From: an uncultured Clostridium sp. | GTDB lineage: Bacteria > Bacillota > Clostridia > TANB77 > CAG-508 | Length of the DNA stretch: 36,054 nt | Assembly (NCBI GenBank): GCA_900556135.1 | Contig: USNR01000018.1 | Coordinates: 1-36,054, forward strand | Direction: 5' to 3' | Part shown: positions 26,640 through 34,073 of the stretch, one piece after another | Layout of the letters: the number at the start of each line of letters is the position of its first letter | How positions within the stretch are numbered: position 1 is the first letter of the stretch | The notes under the pieces: generated by a model | Databases searched by the model: none | The model's input: the letters and a program-made list of their open reading frames with translations, nothing else | Told to the model about the DNA's origin: nothing | Program-made: the position numbers and the translations under genes

Positions 26640-26700
26640 ATATTTATCTTCTTAATTTAATTAAACTTATATTCTCATTTTATTTACTTATATCTTCTTA

Positions 26701-27948
26701 TTATTGTTTACCTTTATCCATCCATTCCTTTCCATCTACAATTCTTGCCACTAGCATAGACGAGCTTGTGTCTCCTATTACATTTAGCATTGTTGCAGGT
26801 GGATCTATTATCGTTGCAATTATAGTAAGTATTGGCAAAGCTGCAACTGGAAATCCCATCATCGTAAGAATTAACATCTCGGAAATTGTTCCTCCTCCAA
26901 TCGGTACTGCCGTTACCAATAAGTTTGCAATTAATGCAACTACAATTACTTGACCTATTCCCGGATTAGTTCCAAATAAGCACACCAAAAACATTATTTT
27001 AAACACAGAACCTATAATAGAACCATCTTTATGAAAACTAGTTCCTAGAGGTATTATGGTTTCAGCAATGTCTGGTGAAACTCCTATCTTCTTAGAAGCT
27101 TCTGCATTTACAGGTATAGATGCAGCCGATGAACATGTTGCAAGTGATGTTACTGTTGCTGGAATTATATTCTTCCAGAATGCAATTAATCCTCTTTTTC
27201 CTCCTGCAATCACTGCATAAGCTGAATATATTACTACATAGAATAACACTGATACTATTGTATATAAAACGAAAGTTTTTAAATATCCAACAGCAATTAT
27301 ACCTCCAAAGGTTCCTACAAGAGATGCAAAATAACATCCTAACCCAATTGGAGCATAATACATAATAATCTCTATTAGCTTCATCACAACTTCATATGTA
27401 GAATTCAACACATCAAGAAGTGGCTTTGCTCTTTCTCCTGTCATATTAATAGCTATTCCCACCAATATAGAAACAACTATTAATGCAATTATATTACTCT
27501 TAGAAAATAACTTTGAAAAATCATTCACAGTTAAAGTATCAACAGTTCTTTGTAATATTGAAGTATCATCTTCATTTTTCTCCGAAACACTGGCTTCTTC
27601 CTCAAGTGAACTCTTTATACGTTCGCCATCTTCTGTATTCACAAGTTTGAATGAGTATGTAGTTAAAACACCAACAAACACTGCAACTAAAGAAGTAATT
27701 ACAAAAGTGGCTATTATCGTTATCATAATTTTGCCTAATCTTTTAGGCTGTTTCATCTTAGTAATTGATGTGGTAATACTTAAGAATATTAATGGAACTA
27801 TAACAATAAACATTAAATTTAAGAAGATATCCCCTAAGGGACTTAGAACGGCTGCTTTTTCTTTAAATGCTATCCCTAAAATAGCGCCAATTATTATTGC
27901 AACCAAAAGTATAATAATTGACCTGTACGTTTTTAAAAAGATTTTCAT
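26701..27948 (-). CDS. Dicarboxylate/amino acid:cation symporter (DAACS family)
   Basis: Sodium- or proton-coupled importer of acidic or neutral amino acids or C4-dicarboxylates. 415 residues with eight membrane segments and two hairpins. The family signatures are visible: the serine-rich hairpin TCSSAASIPVNAE (about 271-283), IIPLGTSFHKDGSII (about 295-309) in place of the usual NMDGT motif, and LNVIGDTSSSMLVARIVDG near the C-terminus. An acidic Ser/Glu-rich insert at about 115-135 lies in an extracellular loop. The HKDG in place of NMDG suggests altered cation or substrate binding. Own promoter, possible operator and terminator, so likely a single-gene unit. Confidence 0.92.
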   Translation of the reverse strand: MKIFLKTYRSIIILLVAIIIGAILGIAFKEKAAVLSPLGDIFLNLMFIVIVPLIFLSITTSITKMKQPKRLGKIMITIIATFVITSLVAVFVGVLTTYSFKLVNTEDGERIKSSLEEEASVSEKNEDDTSILQRTVDTLTVNDFSKLFSKSNIIALIVVSILVGIAINMTGERAKPLLDVLNSTYEVVMKLIEIIMYYAPIGLGCYFASLVGTFGGIIAVGYLKTFVLYTIVSVLFYVVIYSAYAVIAGGKRGLIAFWKNIIPATVTSLATCSSAASIPVNAEASKKIGVSPDIAETIIPLGTSFHKDGSIIGSVFKIMFLVCLFGTNPGIGQVIVVALIANLLVTAVPIGGGTISEMLILTMMGFPVAALPILTIIATIIDPPATMLNVIGDTSSSMLVARIVDGKEWMDKGKQ

Positions 27949-27980
27949 AATACTTTCTCCTTTATAAAAAGAAGCGTTAT

Positions 27981-28006
27981 TAAGGAAATATAATTATATC
28001 TCCTAA
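27981..28006. promoter_or_regulatory. Possible operator palindrome in the symporter leader
   Basis: Inverted repeat centred between 27993 and 27994; the central 22 bases AGGAAATATAA/TTATATCTCCT match with one mismatch, two over 26 bases. It lies just after the predicted start of transcription, the place for a repressor site. It is AT-rich, so chance is not excluded. Confidence 0.35.
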
Positions 28007-28016
28007 TTCGTATATC

Positions 28017-28045
28017 ATTATACACTTTATTAATGTTTATTGCAA
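28017..28045 (-). promoter_or_regulatory. Sigma-A promoter of the symporter gene
   Basis: TTGCAA (28040-28045), 17-base spacer, perfect TATAAT (28017-28022) on the minus strand. The leader of about 60 bases holds the palindrome at 27981-28006. Confidence 0.65.
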
Positions 28046-28067
28046 TAGTTATTTATTTAGAATTTAC

Positions 28068-28628
28068 TTAATATAATTTCTGATACATTTTATAATTATT
28101 TATTATTTTTCTCACATACATATTTGTTTCTTTAAATGGTATATTTTCTATATTACTCCCGTCAGATTTTACAATTCCTTGTTCAATCCAATTACTCACA
28201 TTTCCTATTCCTGCATTATACGCTGCAAGGGCTAAAAGCATATTTCCAGAATATTTTTCTTGGAGTTCAGCGTAATATTTAGTTCCTATCATTATATTCT
28301 TTTCTGGTTCTAACAAATTTTCAGACTCAGCTAATGGTTCATCTACCTTATTCGCAATCTCTATAGCCGTTGCATCCATTAATTGCATCAGGCCTTTAGC
28401 TCCACTAGTTGAAACTGCCTTCTCATTAAAATTACTCTCAGCCTTTATTATTGAATATACAAGTAATGGGTCCACATCATACTCTTTAGCATATTTTTCA
28501 ACATAATCACTATATTTTGTTGGATATATTTGCTTTAATATTATATTGTATACATTGCTGAATTTTATTGCAATTATGCATATTATTAGTAATATAACCC
28601 CAATTGTAATTTTTAAATATTTATGCAA
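28068..28628 (-). CDS. Membrane-anchored lytic transglycosylase (SLT family)
   Basis: Cleaves the glycan strands of peptidoglycan between MurNAc and GlcNAc to give 1,6-anhydro ends. 186 residues: an N-terminal hydrophobic anchor (about 7-25) and a single SLT domain (about 40-180) with the catalytic Glu64 in IIKAESNF, GLMQLM near 82 and ALAAYNAGIGNV near 134. No extra LysM or SH3 domain. Lies 18 bases downstream of polA and is probably read with it; the association with polA looks incidental. Confidence 0.92.
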   Translation of the reverse strand: MHKYLKITIGVILLIICIIAIKFSNVYNIILKQIYPTKYSDYVEKYAKEYDVDPLLVYSIIKAESNFNEKAVSTSGAKGLMQLMDATAIEIANKVDEPLAESENLLEPEKNIMIGTKYYAELQEKYSGNMLLALAAYNAGIGNVSNWIEQGIVKSDGSNIENIPFKETNMYVRKIINNYKMYQKLY

Positions 28629-28646
28629 AATTTTCTCTCCTTTGTT

Positions 28647-31406
28647 TTATTTTACTTCATACCAATCTGTTCCTTCTGATATTTCAACCTCTAATGGTAC
28701 AGAAAGATTAGCCGCTTCTACCATACACTTTTTCAAAATCTCTTTTGCTGCTTCTTTATCTTTTTTGCTTACCTCTATTAATAATTCATCATGAATTTGT
28801 AAAATTATTTTTGCTTCCAGATTATTTTTCTTTAATTCAGTATATACATTCTTCATTGCTAATTTCATTATATCAGCAGCAGTTCCTTGAATAGGTGTAT
28901 TCATAGCAACTCTTGAACCAAATTGTCTTACCATATAGTTATTAGATTTTAGTTCTGGAACATATCTTCTTCTATGGAATAATGTTTCTACATAACCTTT
29001 AGCCTTTGCACTTTCTACTATATCATCCATAAAATGCTTTATACCACTATATTTTTCTAAATACTGTGATATATACTCTTTGGCTTGTTTATTACTTACT
29101 CCCAATTGATTTGCTAAACCAAAATCACTAATTCCGTATACAATTCCAAAATTAACAGCCTTTGCAGATGATCTTTGTTCCTTAGTTACCTCTTCTATCG
29201 GGATATTTAATACTTTAGATGCTGCTTGTTTATGAATATCTTCTCCATGCTTAAATGCACTAATCATATTTTCATCTTGTGAAATATGTGCTAATACCCT
29301 AAGTTCAATTTGTGAATAATCGGCATCTATATATACATTTCCCTCTTGTGGTTTAAATGCCTTTCTTATATTTTTTCCTAGTTCTGCTCTTGTTGGAATG
29401 TTTTGTAAATTAGGCTCTGTACTGCTTATTCTTCCCGTTGCAGTTATTGTTTGATGAAAATACGAATGTATCTTCTCTGTTTTTGGATTTATATATTGTA
29501 TTAATCCTTCAACATAAGTAGAATTTAATTTTGTTAATGTTCTGTACTCCAAAACTTTTTCTACTATTGGATGTTCTAATCTTATTTTCTCTAAAACATC
29601 TACGTCTGTTGAGTATCCACTCTTTGTTTTCTTTTTTGAAGGTAACTGTAATTTTTCAAACAATATTTTTCCTAGTTGTTGATGTGAGTTTATATTAAAC
29701 TCTTCTCCTGCTAATTCATATATTTGATTTGTTAGTGTACCTATTTGACTTTTTAGTTCTTCCCCAAAGTTCTTTAATGCTTGTTTATCTACATACATTC
29801 CTTCATATTGCATACTTCCTAAAATTTCTACTAATGGCATTTCAATTTCTTTAAATAGCGAAATACTACCAACTTCTTCTAACTCTTTCATAGTAGTTTC
29901 TAGTAGTTTGCCTATCACATACACTTTTAGAGCTTCGCTGTATTTTTCTTTTTTAAAGTCCCTCTTTTCTTCCTCATCATTTTGCATTTCAAATAAATTT
30001 ATCTGTTTACTTTTTCCCGCCAGATTCTCACCAAATTTATTTGCAATATATTCTTCCATATCTATATTTAAATATGAAATTGACAATTCTTCTAAAGTAT
30101 TTTTATTTGTTGGATTCAGATCGTATCCAGCAATTTCTGCATCAAAATATAAATTTTTAGTTTCAATTCCTAACTCGCGTAATACAACATAATCTATACT
30201 TAAGTCATAGCCAACTTTTTTTATTTCAGTAGATTCAAAAATATCTTTAAAATATTTAATTAACTCATCCTCTTTCATTGGTAAAAACGTGGCTTTATTT
30301 TCTTTTTTATTATATATTGTTATTGCTTTAACACACTTATTTATAACTCTATCACTATCTATATCTTCAAATTTTAGATGATATATTATCTCTTTTTCGT
30401 TTTTAATTTCCGATATTATTTTATTTATTTCAGTTTCGTTTTTTTCATCTATACTTACAACATTTAATAAATCTTCTATGTTTGCTGTTTTTTTAGATGT
30501 ATTTGAATTAATATCGTTTAAATTGAATCTATCTAGAAATCTATTAAAACGTAGCTCTTTAAATTTTGCTGTTACTTTGTCAGTATCCCATTCTTTTCTT
30601 TTTAAATCATTTAACGATTCTTCAATAGGAGCATCTAAAAGAATTTCTCCAAGTGTTCTAGACATAAGTGCAGATTCCTTATTATTCTCTATTTTTGTTT
30701 TTAATGCTCCTTTTATTGTTGCAGTTCCGTCATCTAAAGCTTTATATATATTGTCTATTGTTTTATATTCTTGAATCAATTTTAATGCTGTTTTTTCTCC
30801 TACGCCAGGGATTCCTGGAATATTGTCAGAAGTATCGCCCATTAATCCTTTAACTTGAATTAATTGTTTTGGCTCTACTCCATATGTTTCTTCTATTTTC
30901 TTTTTATCAAAGTCGTCTTCCTCAGTTTTGCCTGCCTTTGTTCGAGGGATTCTAATTGTTACCCTATCAGTTGCTAGTTGAAAAGTATCTCGGTCTCCAG
31001 AAAGTATAGTTACATTCAATCCTTCTTTTTCTGCCCTACTTGACATTGTTCCTAAAATGTCGTCTGCTTCATAACCTTCCTTTTCAATTATCGTAATATT
31101 CATGTCTCTTAAAATTTCTTTAATTATAGGCATCTGCTGTGCAAGTTCATCTGGCATTCCGTGTCTTGTCGCTTTGTATCCATCAAACATTTTGTGTCTA
31201 TGTGTAGGTGCCTTTAAATCAAATGCTACTGCTATATAATCTGGCTTCAAATCATCCAATTCTTTAAATAAAATCGCTAAAAAGCCATATATAGCATTTG
31301 TATATGTTCCATCTGGAGTAGTCAACATCCTAGAACTCATTATTCCATAAAAAGCTCTATTCATTATACTATTTCCATCTATTATTAATAATCTATTATC
31401 ACTCAT
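28647..31406 (-). CDS. polA: DNA polymerase I
   Basis: Removes RNA primers and fills gaps in replication and repair. 919 residues: 5' nuclease domain (about 1-300, LLIIDGNSIMNRAFYG start and GDTSDNIPGIPGVGEKTA near 187), an exonuclease-like domain (about 320-500) and the family A polymerase (about 540-919) with YIDADYSQIELRVLAHIS, the KAVNFGIVYG finger motif and QIHDELLIEV. The DxE and YxxxD proofreading motifs of the 3'-5' exonuclease are not visible, so proofreading is probably lost, as in Bacillus. AAAGGAA before the ATG. Follows the glycosyltransferase by 13 bases. Confidence 0.97.
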   Translation of the reverse strand: MSDNRLLIIDGNSIMNRAFYGIMSSRMLTTPDGTYTNAIYGFLAILFKELDDLKPDYIAVAFDLKAPTHRHKMFDGYKATRHGMPDELAQQMPIIKEILRDMNITIIEKEGYEADDILGTMSSRAEKEGLNVTILSGDRDTFQLATDRVTIRIPRTKAGKTEEDDFDKKKIEETYGVEPKQLIQVKGLMGDTSDNIPGIPGVGEKTALKLIQEYKTIDNIYKALDDGTATIKGALKTKIENNKESALMSRTLGEILLDAPIEESLNDLKRKEWDTDKVTAKFKELRFNRFLDRFNLNDINSNTSKKTANIEDLLNVVSIDEKNETEINKIISEIKNEKEIIYHLKFEDIDSDRVINKCVKAITIYNKKENKATFLPMKEDELIKYFKDIFESTEIKKVGYDLSIDYVVLRELGIETKNLYFDAEIAGYDLNPTNKNTLEELSISYLNIDMEEYIANKFGENLAGKSKQINLFEMQNDEEEKRDFKKEKYSEALKVYVIGKLLETTMKELEEVGSISLFKEIEMPLVEILGSMQYEGMYVDKQALKNFGEELKSQIGTLTNQIYELAGEEFNINSHQQLGKILFEKLQLPSKKKTKSGYSTDVDVLEKIRLEHPIVEKVLEYRTLTKLNSTYVEGLIQYINPKTEKIHSYFHQTITATGRISSTEPNLQNIPTRAELGKNIRKAFKPQEGNVYIDADYSQIELRVLAHISQDENMISAFKHGEDIHKQAASKVLNIPIEEVTKEQRSSAKAVNFGIVYGISDFGLANQLGVSNKQAKEYISQYLEKYSGIKHFMDDIVESAKAKGYVETLFHRRRYVPELKSNNYMVRQFGSRVAMNTPIQGTAADIMKLAMKNVYTELKKNNLEAKIILQIHDELLIEVSKKDKEAAKEILKKCMVEAANLSVPLEVEISEGTDWYEVK

Positions 31407-31419
31407 TTACATATTCCTT

Positions 31420-32358
31420 TCATCTATATTTATTGTCTTTTTTATTATGTACTGAGGTCTTCCGTTTTGTTTCATCATATATTCTTGCTACATATTCCCC
31501 TATCATCCATAATGATATTAATATAGTTCCACTTAAAAAAGTCATTGTACACATTATCGACGTCCAACCTGCAGTTAAATTATTCCACTTTAACACAAAT
31601 GATAATATTGAATATATTAGTATTATTATAGATATAACAACCGATATAATACCTAGACCACCTACAATTTTTAATGGTTTTGTTGAAAAACTAATTATTC
31701 CATCAGAAGCTAACTTCAACATTTTCTTTAGTGGATATTTCGTTTTACCTGCAAACCTTTCTTTTCTCTCATATTCAAATGCACATTGTTCAAATCCAAC
31801 CCAACTAAATAGTCCTCTTAAAAATTTGTTATGCTCTGGCAAAGAATTAATAACATCAACAACTTTTCTATCAACTAATCTAAAGTCTCCCGTATCTTTT
31901 GGTATTTCTACATCAGATAATTTATTTAAAGTTGAATAAAAAGCTTTAGCTGTTAATAATTTAAACGCAGACTCACCTTCTCTTGTTTTGCGTTTTCCAT
32001 AAATAACTTCATATCCTTCTTCCCATTTTTTTAGCATCTCTGGTATCAATTCTGGCGGATCTTGCAAATCCGCATCTATAATTACAATTGCATCTCCTGT
32101 CACATATTTTAATCCTGCTGTAACCGCTGCTTGATGGCCGAAATTTCTTGAAAACGAAATTATCTTCACATGCTCATCCTTTTTTGCTATTTCTTCTAAT
32201 ATTGACAATGTTCTATCTTTAGAACCATCATTTACAAATATAATTTCATGATTATATTTATCTGAAATTTCTTTTAAAACCTTGGATGTCCTTTTATAAC
32301 ACTCTTCTGCCACTTGTTCTTCATAATACATTGGTATAACAACCGATACTTTTTTCAT
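31420..32358 (-). CDS. GtrB/DPM1-like membrane glycosyltransferase, family 2
   Basis: Transfers a sugar from a nucleotide donor to a polyprenyl phosphate carrier at the cytoplasmic face of the membrane. 312 residues: GT-A domain (about 1-230) with VVIPMYYEEQ, VNDGSKDRT, the metal-binding IIDADLQDP and SRNFGHQAAVTAGL; two C-terminal membrane helices (about 232-255 and 263-288) and a basic tail. This is the architecture of bactoprenol glucosyltransferases such as GtrB and YkoT/CsbB. AAAGGAGAC precedes the ATG. First gene of the GT-polA-transglycosylase unit. Confidence 0.93.
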   Translation of the reverse strand: MKKVSVVIPMYYEEQVAEECYKRTSKVLKEISDKYNHEIIFVNDGSKDRTLSILEEIAKKDEHVKIISFSRNFGHQAAVTAGLKYVTGDAIVIIDADLQDPPELIPEMLKKWEEGYEVIYGKRKTREGESAFKLLTAKAFYSTLNKLSDVEIPKDTGDFRLVDRKVVDVINSLPEHNKFLRGLFSWVGFEQCAFEYERKERFAGKTKYPLKKMLKLASDGIISFSTKPLKIVGGLGIISVVISIIILIYSILSFVLKWNNLTAGWTSIMCTMTFLSGTILISLWMIGEYVARIYDETKRKTSVHNKKDNKYR

Positions 32359-32399
32359 ATATATGGTCTGTCTCCTTTTATTTACAATTTCTCTTTTAC

Positions 32400-32428
32400 A
32401 CTATCTCACATAAATACTATTTTTTCAA
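32400..32428 (-). promoter_or_regulatory. Possible sigma-A promoter of the glycosyltransferase-polA unit
   Basis: TTGAAA (32423-32428), 17-base spacer, GATAGT (32400-32405) on the minus strand. The -35 and spacing are good, the -10 is weak. Confidence 0.35.
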
Positions 32429-32462
32429 TAGATTTTAAGCAAAAAAATAAATTTATTTTAGT

Positions 32463-32492
32463 AAAGAGAGCAGAAATCCATCTGCCCTCTTT
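32463..32492 (-). terminator. Hairpin after the truncated AT-rich gene
   Basis: AAAGAGAGCAGA and TCTGCCCTCTTT pair over 12 bases (one G-U or mismatch) with a six-base loop. It touches the stop codon of the fragment at 32491. The following minus-strand tail is AT-rich but not a clean U-run. Confidence 0.55.
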
Positions 32493-32740
32493 ATTTGTTC
32501 TTATTCATTTCTTTCATAACTTTATTTTTTATATAGCCTTCTAATTCACTTGTTGAAGCATAAGCAAAACCAAATGTTTTGTGGTCTGGATACAATTGTG
32601 ATTCATCTTTTACATCATACACATGGTCTGGCACGTTTATAAGTCCAACTATTTCCTCTTCAAAACATATCCATCATATTTTACTTTTAATGTGTCTCCT
32701 ATTTTTAAATTGTTTTTTTCAGTTTGTTGCTCTTTGAAAT
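32491..32740 (-). pseudogene. 5'-truncated and frameshifted gene fragment at the AT-rich side of the junction
   Basis: The readable product is about 75 residues: LKIGDTLKVKYDGYV in one frame, then EEEIVGLINVPDHVYDVKDE, YPDHKTFGFAYAS and a Lys/Asn-rich end in the next frame, stop at 32491. One missing base in the four-A run 32662-32665 would restore a single frame. The IGDTLKVKY ... VGLINVPDHVY ... LYPDHKTFGFAY pattern resembles the extracellular domain of FtsX/MacB-like ABC permeases, but such proteins would continue much further, so the family call is tentative. The 5' part is lost at the composition break. Confidence 0.45.
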
Positions 32741-32765
32741 TCTGCTTACCGCATTTGCAAAATAC
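32715..32765. other. Composition break, probable chimeric assembly junction
   Basis: Left of this point the DNA is under 30% G+C with minus-strand genes; right of it about 55% G+C with different codon use. Two genes on opposite strands are both cut here and both lack their 5' ends. No insertion-sequence end, tRNA, integrase or target-site duplication is visible. Confidence 0.8.
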
Positions 32766-33290
32766 AAGGACGGGATCACCGATTCCCAGCTTGCAGCCAC
32801 CCGCAAGGCGCTTGCGGCGGAGGGAACGCTCATCCCGCGCGAAATGATACTCGAAAACACGCGCGCATATACAAAATCCCAGCTCAACACCTTCCTCCCC
32901 ATCGCCATATTCCTGCTTGTTATCGCGACATTCGGGCTTATCAGCTCCGTCGCCGTGACGATATACAAAATGTCCGGTGAATTTGCGGTTTATTACCTTT
33001 GCGGGGCGAGCGCGCGCAGGTGCTTCGGATATTCCGCCGCCGCGATCGGGATTCTGACGATCGTCGGCTTCGGGCTGAACTTCGGATATCTTGTTTATGC
33101 ACGCGCCGCGCGGATAAGCGACCCGATAATTTTCGGCACGGGCAGCAATGCCGGCGGCATAATTAACGGCACAACGTTTGCCCTGCTCGGCGCATATATT
33201 ATCGTTGCCGTCTCGCTTGCGTTTCTGATCGCATATTCCGTGTTCAGGAGCAATTCCCCGGTACGCGCGTACACCCGCGCACGGGTATAG
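32724..33290 (+). CDS. ABC transporter permease, FtsX-like, C-terminal part only
   Basis: The visible 189 residues are the end of a larger permease. About 60 residues of an outer loop (KYKDGITDSQLAATRKAL and on) are followed by three membrane helices at about 55-80, 103-128 and 150-178, the usual TM2-TM4 block of the FtsX/MacB family. The TTG at 32724 lies within the junction zone and is not a believable start; the gene enters from the lost DNA to the left. It ends 10 bases before the ATPase gene and forms one transporter with it. Confidence 0.8.
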   Translation: MLLFEILLTAFAKYKDGITDSQLAATRKALAAEGTLIPREMILENTRAYTKSQLNTFLPIAIFLLVIATFGLISSVAVTIYKMSGEFAVYYLCGASARRCFGYSAAAIGILTIVGFGLNFGYLVYARAARISDPIIFGTGSNAGGIINGTTFALLGAYIIVAVSLAFLIAYSVFRSNSPVRAYTRARV

Positions 33291-33300
33291 GAGTTTTAAT

Positions 33301-33972
33301 ATGATAAACATCAAAGGTCTGAACAAATACTACCCGCTCGGCAAGGAGCGCTTTCACGCGCTGAAGGATATCGACCTCGAGGTAAAACAGGGCGAAATGC
33401 TCTGCCTTACAGGCAGGTCGGGCTCCGGCAAATCCACATTGCTTCATGTTATCGGGCTGCTGGATACGTTTGAAAGCGGCGAATACCTTTTTGACGGCAG
33501 CGCGGTGCGCGAGCTTTCGGACAGCCGACGCGCCGCACTGCGCAATGCCGACATCGGCTTTATAATGCAGGATTTCGCGCTGGTAAGCGACAGGAGCGTT
33601 CTTTTCAATGTGATGCTGCCTCTGATGTTCGGCAAAACAAGCCTTTCGCAGGCGAAAAAGCTTGCCGCGGAGTCGCTCGAAAAGGTCGGCATAGCGGATC
33701 AGAAGAACAAGCGCGTGAACCAGCTTTCCGGAGGGCAGAAGCAGCGTGTCGCCATTGCAAGGGCGATCGTTACAAAGCCGAAGCTGATACTCGCCGACGA
33801 ACCGACCGGCGCGCTCGACAGCAAAACCGGCGCGGCGATAATGGATCTGCTCTGCGCGCTGAACGGCGAGGGGATCACCGTCATCGTCGCCACGCACGAT
33901 GCACAGGTCATGTCCCGCTGCAAGCGCAGCGTGCGCATTTCCGACGGCGTAGCGACAGCCGAACCGGTTTGA
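33301..33972 (+). CDS. ABC transporter ATP-binding protein (LolD/MacB-type)
   Basis: Drives the FtsX-like permease encoded just upstream. 223 residues: Walker A GRSGSGKST (38-46), Q-loop IGFIMQDFALV, signature LSGGQKQRV near 142-150, Walker B LILADEPTGALDS and the switch His in VATHD. This class often exports lipoproteins, peptides or antimicrobials or acts as a sensor transporter; no substrate can be read from the sequence. GGAG precedes the ATG. Codon use is GC-rich, unlike the AT-rich part of the window. A strong terminator follows at 34017. Confidence 0.95.
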   Translation: MINIKGLNKYYPLGKERFHALKDIDLEVKQGEMLCLTGRSGSGKSTLLHVIGLLDTFESGEYLFDGSAVRELSDSRRAALRNADIGFIMQDFALVSDRSVLFNVMLPLMFGKTSLSQAKKLAAESLEKVGIADQKNKRVNQLSGGQKQRVAIARAIVTKPKLILADEPTGALDSKTGAAIMDLLCALNGEGITVIVATHDAQVMSRCKRSVRISDGVATAEPV

Positions 33973-34016
33973 CCCGTTTGAAATTTCCGTTTTTTTCATA
34001 ATCATTTTCCTTTATG

Positions 34017-34065
34017 CCGAAAAGGAGCGCTTAACGCGCTCCTTTTCGGTTTTGGTATTTTTTAT
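34017..34065 (+). terminator. Intrinsic terminator between the ABC operon and the dockerin gene
   Basis: Perfect 14-base stem (34017-34030 with 34036-34049) with a TTAAC loop and a T-rich tail on the plus strand. It lies between convergent genes and can also end the dockerin transcript. Confidence 0.85.
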
Positions 34066-34073
34066 TCGTGATT

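Noticed and set aside
28647..31406. polA and the transglycosylase as a phage module
   Set aside because: Both are typical chromosomal forms with host codon use, and no other phage genes are near.
32649..33326. A 225-codon minus-strand frame across the junction
   Set aside because: It reads antisense through the permease gene and mixes both DNA types; only its last ~30 codons belong to a real gene fragment.
33244..34005. A 253-codon minus-strand frame opposite the ABC ATPase
   Set aside because: Antisense to a clear ATPase with all motifs; long shadow frames are common in GC-rich DNA.
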